A DNA stretch of 64,000 bases from Haloglycomyces albus DSM 45210 (GTDB lineage Bacteria; Actinomycetota; Actinomycetes; Mycobacteriales; Micromonosporaceae): NCBI RefSeq assembly GCF_000527155.1, contig NZ_AZUQ01000001.1, forward strand, positions 2,229,615-2,293,614. The letters are read 5' to 3'. Positions within the stretch are counted from its first letter, which is position 1. Every line of letters starts with the position of its first letter. A program made the position numbers and the translations under genes. A model generated the notes under the pieces. It did no database searches. It worked only from the letters and a program-made list of their open reading frames with translations, and was not told where the DNA came from. Below, one piece after another: positions 18,092-26,025 of this stretch.

Positions 18092-19111
18092 ATGGCTCAG
18101 TCAGACAACACACGACCCCGCCAAGCCGCCCTTGATATCACAACAGACCCGGTTCGCCACTACCTCAATGGAATCGGAAAACACCGGCTACTCACCGCCG
18201 CCGAAGAAGTCGCCCACGCCAAGGCCATCGAAGTCGGCCTCATGGCGGAGCACAAGCTCAAACAGAATCCCCCGACCGACTTCGCCGACCGTCGCGCGGA
18301 TCTGGCGGCGCTCGCGGCAGAAGGACGTGCGGCCAAATCCCGTATGTTGGAGGCCAATCTACGGTTGGTCGTCAGTATCGCCAAACGTTATACCCACCAT
18401 TCGCTCAGCATGCTCGACCTGATCCAGGAAGGCAACCTTGGGCTTATCCGCGCCGTTGAGAAGTTCGATTACACGAAAGGCTACAAGTTCTCCACGTACG
18501 CCACGTGGTGGATTCGTCAGTCGATCAATCGGGCGCTGACCGAACAGTCACGCACCATCCGCGTGCCCGCCCACGCCATGGACCAGATCAAGCGTATGAA
18601 CAAGGCTCGTTCCGACCTGTCGGCCCGACTGGGGCGTGAACCGCGTAGCCATGAGATAGCGGCGGAAATGGAGGTGGACACCCTGAAAGTCCTCGAGCTG
18701 TTGAGCTTTGAACGTGAACCGGTCAGTCTCGACCAGACCGTCGGCGAAGAGGACAACACCTCATTGGGTGACATGATCGCCGGGTTGACCGTTGAAACCA
18801 CCTCGGAGCACTCGGTGGCGTACCGGATGATGCGTCGACACATCAACATGATTCTGGGTTCCCTGCCACAGCGGGAGAGCACGGTACTGCGACTGCGGTT
18901 CGGAATCGACGACGGTCGGCAGCGTACTCTGGAAGAAGTATCATCGGATTTCGGCCTGTCGCGGGAACGCGTACGGCAGATCGAAAAGAACGCCCTCCAC
19001 CTCCTCCGCCAACCTGATTACGCCACTCAACTGTCGGAATATGTCGCCTTACCCACAACCATGCCGGTATCAGGGGAGGTTAATACCGGATTCGTCCGAG
19101 CATGGCGCTAA
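18092..19111 (+). CDS. sigB: Group 2 sigma70 factor, SigB type
   Basis: A 339-residue sigma factor similar to RpoD from region 1.2 on but lacking the long lysine-rich N-terminal extension. TDPVRHYLNGIGKHRLLTAAEE is region 1.2, [21 protein letters not shown] and [16 protein letters not shown] are region 2, and FGLSRERVRQIEKNAL is region 4. AGGAAGG precedes the ATG. It is followed at once by a DtxR-type regulator, the sigB-ideR/dtxR neighbourhood known from mycobacteria and corynebacteria, where SigB supports stress and stationary-phase transcription. Confidence 0.93.
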   Translation: MAQSDNTRPRQAALDITTDPVRHYLNGIGKHRLLTAAEEVAHAKAIEVGLMAEHKLKQNPPTDFADRRADLAALAAEGRAAKSRMLEANLRLVVSIAKRYTHHSLSMLDLIQEGNLGLIRAVEKFDYTKGYKFSTYATWWIRQSINRALTEQSRTIRVPAHAMDQIKRMNKARSDLSARLGREPRSHEIAAEMEVDTLKVLELLSFEREPVSLDQTVGEEDNTSLGDMIAGLTVETTSEHSVAYRMMRRHINMILGSLPQRESTVLRLRFGIDDGRQRTLEEVSSDFGLSRERVRQIEKNALHLLRQPDYATQLSEYVALPTTMPVSGEVNTGFVRAWR

Positions 19112-19178
19112 AATTGGGTTATACGATTTAGCGAACGTAGAGCCTTTTCAGCCGAACTCGACTCGAAGGAACAACCAT

Positions 19179-19856
19179 ATGGCTACCGACCTGGTTGACA
19201 CAACGGAAATGTACCTGCGCACCATCCTGGAGTTGGAGGAAGAAGGCGTGCCCGCGCTACGTGCGCGGATCGCCGAACGGCTGGAACAGAGCGGGCCGAC
19301 GGTCTCTCAGACCGTGGCCCGGATGGAGAGGCACGGTCTTCTACACGTCAAGAGCAACCGTCAATTGATACTCACCGATCTCGGGCGTAAGCAAGCCGTA
19401 TCGGTCATGCGCAAACATCGACTGGCCGAACGACTGTTGGTCGACATTATCGGCCTGCCCTATGAACAGGCTCACGATGAGGCCTGCAAATGGGAGCACG
19501 TCATGAGTGACGACGTGGAACGCCGGGTCTACGAACTATTGCACAAACCCGATCATTCGCCCTATGGGAACGCGATTCCGGGGCTCGTGGAGTTCGATCG
19601 CGGCGCCGACGATACGGACCCCGAAGGCGTATCGCTGACCAGCGTCGACGATGGTCAGCAGGTCCGCGTCGTGCGGCTGGTGGAATCCGTGCAGACCCAA
19701 CCCGAATTGTTGACGTCTCTCCACGAGGCCGGGCTGGACCCGGACGCCGTGGCCGATGTCAATGTCCGCAACGGCGATTTCGTTCTCGCCGGTCCCAAAG
19801 GAGAAGCTCTGGTCACTAGGGCCGATGCGGAGCGGTTTTTCGTATCGGTGGTGTGA
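19179..19856 (+). CDS. ideR: DtxR/IdeR family iron-dependent regulator
   Basis: A 225-residue metal-dependent repressor. The winged helix lies at DTTEMYLRTILELEEEG...SGPTVSQTVARMERHGLL. The metal-binding dimer domain has the hallmark CKWEHVMSDD, whose Cys, Glu and His are ligands, plus an upstream Met in TEMYL. The SPYGNAIPG motif and a C-terminal SH3-like domain follow. GAAGGA lies eight bases before ATG 19179; the open frame goes further back but overlaps the end of sigB. Fe(II)-loaded DtxR represses iron uptake and activates storage. No iron gene is adjacent, so it acts in trans. Confidence 0.93.
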   Translation: MATDLVDTTEMYLRTILELEEEGVPALRARIAERLEQSGPTVSQTVARMERHGLLHVKSNRQLILTDLGRKQAVSVMRKHRLAERLLVDIIGLPYEQAHDEACKWEHVMSDDVERRVYELLHKPDHSPYGNAIPGLVEFDRGADDTDPEGVSLTSVDDGQQVRVVRLVESVQTQPELLTSLHEAGLDPDAVADVNVRNGDFVLAGPKGEALVTRADAERFFVSVV

Positions 19857-19908
19857 ACCCGAAGTAGGAGGGAGCCGGGTGCGCGGCGGACAACCCGCGG
19901 TCCCCGGT

Positions 19909-20532
19909 TCAATCCTCTTGCTCGGTAAAGCGGCTTTCAATGTCGCGGGCCAGTTCGACGAAATCGTCGGAATGGTCGTAGATGTCCTCGGTGTCCGCAT
20001 CGTCGGCTGCGGTGTAGCGCAGTTCAAACCACACATCGTCGGCTTCGCTCAACCAACCGAGGTAGACGGCGGGACCGGCCCCGGTTTCCTCCGAAACGGT
20101 GAGGACATAGCCGATGTCCCCCAAATCGTCGATCGGTTCGGCGTCGTCGGGGATTTCTCGGTCGGTGTACGTCTCCACGCTGACGGCCCCGCTGCCGTTG
20201 GCCAGCGTGACGTCGGGGAACGATCCTTCGGCGGTTTTAAAAACGCAGGTGGACTCGTCGTATTCTTCCTCGTCGGCGTCGGTGTCCTCGTTCGGATATC
20301 CCGAGGCGTACTTGAAGTCGTCACCGGTGATTTCCATGAGGCGGTCGGCGTCGATGAGGGGACATAGCCCGCCCGCCGCTTCCGGATCCAGCTCGACCGG
20401 TTCGGAGGATTCGCTGGGGGACTCGTCCTCGGTGAGGTCACCTTCAAGCGAGTCATCGTCCGGCTCCGAGGAGTCGCCGCATCCGGTGGCGAAGAGCAGC
20501 GTGGAGAAAAGTACCGCCGTGAAACGTTTCAT
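19909..20532 (-). CDS. Putative lipoprotein, acidic, DUF3558-like
   Basis: About 207 residues. A short signal peptide ends in FATGC, a plausible if imperfect lipobox. A Ser/Glu/Asp-rich linker (DSLEGDLTEDESPSESSEP) leads to a folded domain with CPLIDADRLMEITGDDFK and STCVFKTAEG, reminiscent of actinobacterial DUF3558 lipoproteins. The linker and domain are very acidic. The second ATG (20532) is better spaced from GGGGAGG than the first (20535); either way it overlaps the end of the sulfurtransferase gene, so the two are coupled. An imperfect GC-rich hairpin (about 19873-19912) follows. Confidence 0.75.
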   Translation of the reverse strand: MKRFTAVLFSTLLFATGCGDSSEPDDDSLEGDLTEDESPSESSEPVELDPEAAGGLCPLIDADRLMEITGDDFKYASGYPNEDTDADEEEYDESTCVFKTAEGSFPDVTLANGSGAVSVETYTDREIPDDAEPIDDLGDIGYVLTVSEETGAGPAVYLGWLSEADDVWFELRYTAADDADTEDIYDHSDDFVELARDIESRFTEQED

Positions 20533-21299
20533 CATGCCTCCCCAACAGCTACGTCCCGTTCATGGGAAATCCAGTCACTCCACGAACCGACGTAAATCGG
20601 TGGGACGTCCTTGCCGTGCGATGCCTGCGTCCAGGCCGCCATTGCCGCCGTAACCCCGGAACCGCAGTAGAAGGCGGCGTCCTCGATGTCCGCTACGGAG
20701 TCGGCGTCCGTCATCGGTATGTTGATCGCTCCCGGGATATGCCCGGCAACCGGATCGATCGGTTCTTCGTCTCCACGGTACCGTTCAGGCGTGCGGACAT
20801 CTACGAGATTATGTGATTCCACCCACTCTGGGATGTCATCGGCTTCCAGAAGGGGGAGACGTCCCGGGTCCAGCGTGACGCCACCCGGCTCGGGAAGGGC
20901 GGTGCTGCCGGACTCGACGCCACGTCCGGCTTCGCACCAGGCGGCAAAGCCGCCTTCGAGTACGGTTACCTCGGTGAGACCGGCCCACCGCAGCGTCCAC
21001 CACGTGCGTGCGGCCGCGAGCGGCGCTCCGTCGTCGTAGATCACGATCGTGGAATCGTTATTGACACCAACGTCGCGCAGCGTGGTTTGCAGTTGATTGA
21101 CGTCCGGAAGTGGATGGCGACCGCCGACCGAACCGGGTTCGCCGGTGATGTCGGTATCCAATTCCAGGAAATAGGCGTTAGGAATGTGAGCCGACAGGTA
21201 ATCGGGGTGGCGACTGGCTCCCCCAAGTGTCCATCGGACGTCGATGACGATGGGCTCTCTCAATCGAGAGAAGTCAGCAACACTGATGCTGGGATTCAT
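20532..21299 (-). CDS. Two-domain rhodanese sulfurtransferase
   Basis: A 255-residue enzyme of the thiosulfate/3-mercaptopyruvate sulfurtransferase type, with two rhodanese domains. The N-terminal domain, without an active cysteine, contains DVRWTLGG and VIYDDGAPLAAARTWW. The C-terminal domain contains VDVRTPERYRG and the active-site loop FYCGSGVTAA, whose Cys forms the persulfide. The CGSGVTA loop is of the mercaptopyruvate sulfurtransferase (SseA) style. It transfers sulfane sulfur to cyanide or thiols; the in vivo acceptor is not indicated. It is followed directly by the lipoprotein gene. Confidence 0.9.
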   Translation of the reverse strand: MNPSISVADFSRLREPIVIDVRWTLGGASRHPDYLSAHIPNAYFLELDTDITGEPGSVGGRHPLPDVNQLQTTLRDVGVNNDSTIVIYDDGAPLAAARTWWTLRWAGLTEVTVLEGGFAAWCEAGRGVESGSTALPEPGGVTLDPGRLPLLEADDIPEWVESHNLVDVRTPERYRGDEEPIDPVAGHIPGAINIPMTDADSVADIEDAAFYCGSGVTAAMAAWTQASHGKDVPPIYVGSWSDWISHERDVAVGEA

Positions 21300-21368
21300 A
21301 CCGTTCAGGTTACTAGGGAGCTCAGGAGAACGTCGGTTGAGGCGGACGAATTCGTTCGCACCTGTCGT

Positions 21369-21806
21369 TCAATGTGGGGGCAGATGCTCATTGGCCTCTC
21401 CAAGGGCGGCGTCGCTCAATTCGCCGACAACCGTGACTTCGATTCCCGCGTCCCGTAGCTGCTGTGCCCCGCTGGGACGCGACACGAATACGGTCGGCTC
21501 GGCCGCTGCGTATACCACGCGGGAGACGCCAGCGTCGATGAGAAGACGGGCACACGGCGACGGACGTGAAGCGCGATAACCGCAGGGTTCCATGGAAGAA
21601 TAGATCGTCGCGCCCCGTGCGAGGCGACCAGCGTGGCGCAGGGCCACCTCTTCGGCGTGGTCGTGGTCTTGTTCGGCCCGTGAATAGCCTTCGCCGACCA
21701 CCTCGTCGCCCTGCACCAGGATGGCCCCCACACTGAACGCCGTGGGTGACGGTGGGGCCTGTTGTGCGAGGGATATGGCGCGACGCAACCAATCGTGGTC
21801 ATTCAT
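21369..21806 (-). CDS. Stand-alone RibD-like deaminase-fold protein
   Basis: A 145-residue zinc deaminase of the cytidine deaminase superfamily. HAEE gives the zinc-binding His and the catalytic Glu. PCGYRASRPSPC supplies the two cysteines and resembles the RibD deaminase spacing rather than cytidine deaminase. No reductase domain follows and no riboflavin gene is nearby, so the substrate is uncertain; a related pyrimidine deamination is likely. It is the last housekeeping-like gene before the accessory island and ends 70 bases from the start of the sulfurtransferase gene, in the same direction. Confidence 0.8.
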   Translation of the reverse strand: MNDHDWLRRAISLAQQAPPSPTAFSVGAILVQGDEVVGEGYSRAEQDHDHAEEVALRHAGRLARGATIYSSMEPCGYRASRPSPCARLLIDAGVSRVVYAAAEPTVFVSRPSGAQQLRDAGIEVTVVGELSDAALGEANEHLPPH

Positions 21807-21966
21807 GGAGTCGATTCTATCCCGTCCGGTGAACCCGGCGCGATTTCCGTGAACGTCCGGATCGGCAGCAACGCTTCACCAAATATTTCTCCTTTAACAC
21901 GACTACCGTAAGTTCTCAGGGTGGAGCGTATTTTCGTTGGTAACGTCCTTGTCGGGCCTTTTCGCG

Positions 21967-23131
21967 GCAGCGTCGTTGCTAGTTGATAGACGCGAGGACA
22001 TGTTCTAGGGAGCCGACTGTGGGGAAGATCAGGCCCAACAAACACCGAACGATCGGCGTGGTGAGCCTGCCCAGTCCGCATTGCCCTTCGGCCTCTTCGA
22101 AACCAGATTCGATTCTCCAGCGTGTCCCGGTAATGCTCACCAACTTGGATTTGGTCGTCCCTACGGGGCGAAGCACAAGTAGTAGGCGATATCGTCAGGG
22201 TCGGTCGGTGACCGGCGGGCGAGAACGGAGCGCTCATAGCCGTTACGGATGTTGCCCTGACCGGGAAGCAAATCTCAGGCCCAATCGTATTCACGGGGCC
22301 ACGTTCTCCCTCGCCCTGGGAGAGAGGAGCCCATGCACGAAGTGGAGCCTCGGTGAACAGAGTTCGGATTTCTCTATTTCTGTCCGTCGGCGTCCGAGAC
22401 CATGTGGTTGGTCTTCACTTCCAGCACATTCCGAATGCGTGCTTCTTCTAGGACGCGGAGTGTGAGGCCGTCGATGCCGTAGGCGGAGTCGGCGGTGACC
22501 CACACCCCCGAACTCGATCCTTGCATCGCGTGCTTGGGCGATCATGGCTCGCCGCAGTGTGTGTCTTGGCCACCAGGCCCTGTTCGGCCCGCCAGGCGGG
22601 GATGCCGGCGTCGGCGCAGCGGTCCGCGTCGCGGATCCACGACGCGGGGAGATAGACCTCCCTGTCGATCAGAGCTCATCCCCGCGGGGGAGACCAATGC
22701 GGCGAAGACTCCGATCCGGCAGTTATCCACTTTGCCCCGTCATGTTTGTGTATTGGCGTTGCACCCCAACTGATCACTGTCCCTTCGTGACGAAACCGGT
22801 GTCATCGACCACCAAAACCGCGTCCGGGCCACCGAACTGCGCTGAGACCGCCTGTGTCAGATGGTTACGAATCCGGCTGGCCTCCCAGGTCGCTCGCATC
22901 AAGAAGTTTTGCACCGTATGAGGATCAGCATGGCCGACCGCTTCAGAGATCTGCCAGCCGTTCTTCTGCTCCCACCGACGACAACAGCGCCGTCAGGTAC
23001 TCCTTCGCATGTCGCGCTGTCTCGATCCGGCCGAAGTCATTCGTGATCCGCCCGAACCACTCCTCAAACCTCTATGATCAGGAGACCACGTCGTCCACCG
23101 CGATGTCCTCGACATCCACCACATCCATCAT
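21967..23131 (-). pseudogene. Decayed IS701-like transposase
   Basis: Fragments of one DDE transposase are read in changing frames on the minus strand. From about 23131 down they are RFEEWFGRITNDFGRIETARHAKEYL, then EQKNGWQISEAVGHADPHTVQNFL, VDDTGFVTKG (the catalytic Asp block, 22780-22809), SVGVQRQY, YLPASWIRDADRC, AYGIDGLTLRVLEEARI and RWRIESGFEEAEGQCGL near 22100. An in-frame TGA follows VDDTGFVTKGQ and several one-base shifts separate the blocks, so it is dead. The pieces and their order match IS701-family transposases. I could not define terminal repeats. It marks the left side of the accessory island. Confidence 0.8.
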
Positions 23132-23381
23132 GACTGGAGAATACGACTTGACCAGCCGGAACACCACCGCCATGCAGCTCTCCACAGAAAATAGAAGCCA
23201 TTGACGCACAATGGAACACAGAGACCGTCACCAATCCGTCACAGGCACTTACGGTAGTCGTGTTAACCACTAAATCGAGGACATCGCCGTATTTAAATTG
23301 ATTCCGGAAAATCTCATAGGTCTACGCTGTAGCAATCCAATATTGGGGACAGCAGCTGTATTCGGGCAGAGTCAAAACTGG

Positions 23382-23433
23382 CTAGAGCATGCCCTCTTAA
23401 CGGTTGACACCGTATAAGATGGGCATGCTCTAG
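23382..23433. terminator. Long interrupted hairpin overlapping a stop codon
   Basis: CTAGAGCATGCCC (23382-23394) pairs with 23421-23433. Inside it, TCTTA/TAAGA and ACGGT/ACCGT continue the stem with small bulges around a TGAC loop. The right arm contains the TAG stop of the secreted protein gene, which is read on the minus strand. It is probably that gene's terminator, though the length and perfection of the outer stem could also suit a mobile-element end. Confidence 0.6.
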
Positions 23434-23909
23434 AGTGAAGTTGGTCCTAAGGACGTGCTGGCTTCAAGTCGGGATCCACTTCCCGTCTGTATGTCATCGT
23501 CCGAGTTAGATTCCCAAGCCCAAAGCCAGATGTAATCTCCTTCTGGGATAAGGTTATGCAGGCCGTCGCAAACGGTCCATCCGGCAGCTGAGCCATGGCG
23601 GTTGTGGCAAATATACGTACCGTCAGTATCGGCAGTCCAGAATACGACGTCGGCATGGTAGCCGTCTCGTTTTGCGTCCTTGATCCATATTTCGTCGCCG
23701 TGGGGTTCGAAGCACATATGCACCCAACCATTAAGGTTGCACGTAACTTCACCAGCAGGAGGTCCTCCAGAGACGTTTTCCGCATAGTACTCCCCGTCAT
23801 GTGACGATACTGTAGCTTGTGCTGCAGTAGGAGAAAAAATCGCAACAGCGAGAAGAAGCCCACCAGCAACGCCGAGGCGCGCACATATCCTGCGAAACTG
23901 TCTAAACAT
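23430..23909 (-). CDS. Secreted cysteine-containing protein, paralogue A
   Basis: A 159-residue precursor with a clear signal peptide (basic RQFRRICARLG, hydrophobic VAGGLLLAVAIF, cleavage after AAQA). The mature part has four cysteines. The core is C-x7-CFEPHGDEIWIKD, DGYHADVVFW, CHNRHG, AGWTVCDGLHNLIPE. The same core recurs in the gene 250 bases upstream (about 23430-24684 region), so the two are tandem paralogues. The AAAGG ribosome binding site and its flanks also match. I recognise no family. Export and likely two disulfides suggest a small extracellular domain, perhaps ligand-binding or antagonistic. Base composition is lower in G+C than the flanks. Confidence 0.75.
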   Translation of the reverse strand: MFRQFRRICARLGVAGGLLLAVAIFSPTAAQATVSSHDGEYYAENVSGGPPAGEVTCNLNGWVHMCFEPHGDEIWIKDAKRDGYHADVVFWTADTDGTYICHNRHGSAAGWTVCDGLHNLIPEGDYIWLWAWESNSDDDIQTGSGSRLEASTSLGPTSL

Positions 23910-24165
23910 GTTATCCCTTTCTGTTAATAGGATGCTGTATCAGTCAATGTATGTAGCTCTCATGCTCCTATAGCCCAGAATTAGAGCCGTTTTGAATGAC
24001 TAATGTGGCGAAATATTAGATTTAGGATTGGGGTTTGGCGAGCACCAGACTTCGCATAATCTCGTGGTATCTTTCCACTACGTTATGAGGAAACCCCGGC
24101 TAGGTGGTTCTTCGCGATTGATGCATTGCTAAGAAACCTAGGAATAGTGCTGGGTTGCAAGAGCC

Positions 24166-24684
24166 TTAATGTTCCAACGGTGAGCTATCAGAACAGTTGC
24201 CATATTTGTACGTATGGACCCCTAATGTTGTTGAAGTTTGGGTGAGCGGCCCGTGTCCACCGCCTGTCCATTTTGGCTTCTCATTCGATTTCTTAACCAT
24301 CGCACGAAACAAGATAGTAGTGTTTTCTGGGATTCGGTCGTGCAGGCCGTCGCAAATGGTCCACCCCGCTTTTGCCGTCTGCTTATTATGGCATAGACCT
24401 GTAGAGATTCTACTGCCATGATCATCGTGAAGCTGGTAGTACAAGTCAACATGGTATCCGTCAGCGACTTTATCTTTGACCCAGAGTTCGTCACCGTACG
24501 ATTCGAAGCATGCGACTGCATGAGATCCCATCGAGCATGGAGCGTCCAGTGGGGGCGTTGAAGATGTATTTGCGGCATACGCTTCTAGTTCTGCGTCAAC
24601 CATATTGGCTTGCGCTGTAATTGGAAATAGGAGTGAGCCTGCTATGGCTGCTGCTAGGACAACAAGTATCCGTTTGAGATTCAT
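24166..24684 (-). CDS. Secreted cysteine-containing protein, paralogue B
   Basis: A 172-residue precursor. ATG 24684 is chosen, with AAAGG five bases upstream; a TTG start 84 bases earlier would bury the signal peptide. The signal peptide is NLKRILVVLAAAIAGSLLFPITAQA. The mature core is C-x7-CFESYGDELWVKD, DGYHVDLYYQ, GLCHNKQ, AGWTICDGLHDRIPE, aligned throughout with paralogue A. It has a longer C-terminal tail rich in Gly/Thr/Ser with a fifth cysteine (YGNCSDSS). No family is recognised. The matching upstream leader in both genes suggests recent duplication and joint control. Confidence 0.75.
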   Translation of the reverse strand: MNLKRILVVLAAAIAGSLLFPITAQANMVDAELEAYAANTSSTPPLDAPCSMGSHAVACFESYGDELWVKDKVADGYHVDLYYQLHDDHGSRISTGLCHNKQTAKAGWTICDGLHDRIPENTTILFRAMVKKSNEKPKWTGGGHGPLTQTSTTLGVHTYKYGNCSDSSPLEH

Positions 24685-24845
24685 AATGCCTTTCTGTTGA
24701 ATGCGGACGAATTGCTTATGTTCATCCGCGTTGATGAGCCAGAAACTACTGTATGTGTCTGTAGTCAATCGATGCTACATGCGTTATTCTTTCGTTAACA
24801 CAGTCATATACTCATGTTATTGAAGTAGGTCATTTCTCATCCTTT

Positions 24846-24980
24846 ATGGATAATGAATCGACATATATGAGAAAAAAGATAAAGGCATGGTTATATAAGT
24901 GGAAGGGGCAGTTTGATGAATTCAGCCTTGATTTATATGAGTGTCATTCTGATATTGAGGCGGATCTTCAATCGAGTTGA
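24846..24980 (+). CDS. Possible 44-residue small protein
   Basis: ATG 24846 to TGA 24978-24980 encodes a small polar peptide with basic aromatic segments (MRKKIKAWLYKWKG) and an acidic C-terminal half. It is divergent from paralogue B, in the most A+T-rich part of the island. No good ribosome binding site is visible, and A+T-rich DNA yields such frames by chance. It is kept as a candidate because small partners often accompany secreted effector genes. Confidence 0.2.
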   Translation: MDNESTYMRKKIKAWLYKWKGQFDEFSLDLYECHSDIEADLQSS

Positions 24981-25019
24981 TATTCTACTCCCGTAACGAC
25001 AGTTTAGAATTCACATACC

Positions 25020-25892
25020 TTAGAGCTGGGTTTAAGTTGCGTGTCGCACGTCGTCTGCAGTAGCTGAGGTGCGCAAATCCGTTGTGGAGCACCAGCGATC
25101 AATCCCACCGGATGGCGAGCCCTTTGAACTGGTGCCGATGGGGAATCGCTTGTTCGATTGCCCATCTGGCCTTGCCAAACCCTCTGATCACCCGGCATCC
25201 TCGACCGTTGACGATGGGCGTAATTCGCCTAGACGGCGGAAAGGTCGTGCATCGTAGCCTTAGTCAGCCAGTACAGTATCTGGGCGGCGTCGAGGTCGTC
25301 CGGTCGTCTCGCCACAGCCGGAACCGTTTCTTCTACGGCCGGACCGACCCTGATGTCATTAACATTAGCGCTAGTGGCCATGATTGCTAGGGGACCTCCG
25401 CGACCATCAAAGGTGACATGGTGTTTCGAACCAGGCCGGGACCGATCGACCGGGGAAAGACCGATACTAGGACCCCCTTTTTTTTGGCCCGGATATGGGA
25501 TCCGTTCACACAGACGGATGACCAGTCGGTTGTGTCAACCCGGTGGAGCTCGGACGGCAGCTGGCGATGGAGTTTCTCCCAGATACCGGTCGCAGTCCAC
25601 TGCTTGAACCTCCGCCTGTACGTGACCTCTGATCTGAACCCGAACTCGGTCGGTTGATGCTTCCACACTATGCCGGTATACGGGACGAACAGGAGGCCTT
25701 GGAGGCCCCTGCGGTGTCCGATAGGAACAGTGCCCCTGCAGTGCGGCCGGTCCTCCGGCTGCAAGTACTCGACCAGTTCCCACAACTGATCATCGATTTC
25801 CCATGGTTTTGCCATAACCTGACCAACGAACGAACCCCAAAGACCCGTCGTACAGCCAGTATGTTTAAAACACTACTTGAAACCTGATCTTA
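25020..25892 (-). mobile_element. IS5-like insertion sequence remnant with TTA target duplication
   Basis: The outermost bases are TTA on both sides (25020-25022 and 25890-25892), consistent with the TNA target of the IS427-type subgroup of IS5. Immediately inside are imperfect inverted repeats, GAGCTGGGTTTAAGT from 25023 and, inverted, GATCAGGTTTCAAGT ending at 25889. The element is therefore about 867 bases, a normal length for this group. It carries one transposase frame, broken. It lies between the secreted protein genes and the betaine operon and forms the right border of the island. Confidence 0.65.
25040..25815 (-). pseudogene. Frameshifted IS5-family transposase
   Basis: The N-terminal half reads cleanly from ATG 25815: WEIDDQLWELVEYLQPEDR, GIVWKHQP and RRRFKQWTATGIWEKLH, then DTTDWSSVCVNGSHIRAKK with the first catalytic Asp. 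After that the frame shifts at a T-run near 25480. The remainder, with DRGR-like and NDIR...LDAAQILYW segments, continues in another frame, and a stop interrupts before a degenerate end near 25040. It is not able to make an intact transposase. The N-terminal domain is of the DUF4096 type found in IS5 transposases. Confidence 0.75.
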
Positions 25893-25963
25893 GCTGGCTA
25901 CTAGCCGTATCATCTTCGCCACTGCTGGCAAGGGGTAGTGAGTGAGGGAAACTGTATTTTGGC

Positions 25964-26006
25964 GGCAGCAATGCTTCAGTGTGGGAGGCAGGGAAGCATT
26001 GCTGCC
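25964..26006 (-). terminator. Hairpin terminator of the betaine uptake operon
   Basis: Arms 25964-25977 and 25993-26006 (14 bp, perfect) lie 20 bases after the stop of the last operon gene, read on the minus strand. Confidence 0.75.
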
Positions 26007-26025
26007 GGCCAGTCTGAACAGTAAC

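Noticed and set aside
19041-19178. N-terminal extension of the DtxR/IdeR frame
   Set aside because: It overlaps the end of sigB in another frame; ATG 19179 has a well placed ribosome binding site and gives the family's normal start.
21803-22294. A 163-codon minus-strand frame left of the IS701 remnant
   Set aside because: It runs from transposase fragments into unrelated DNA with no ribosome binding site or family features; it is a chance joining through the pseudogene.
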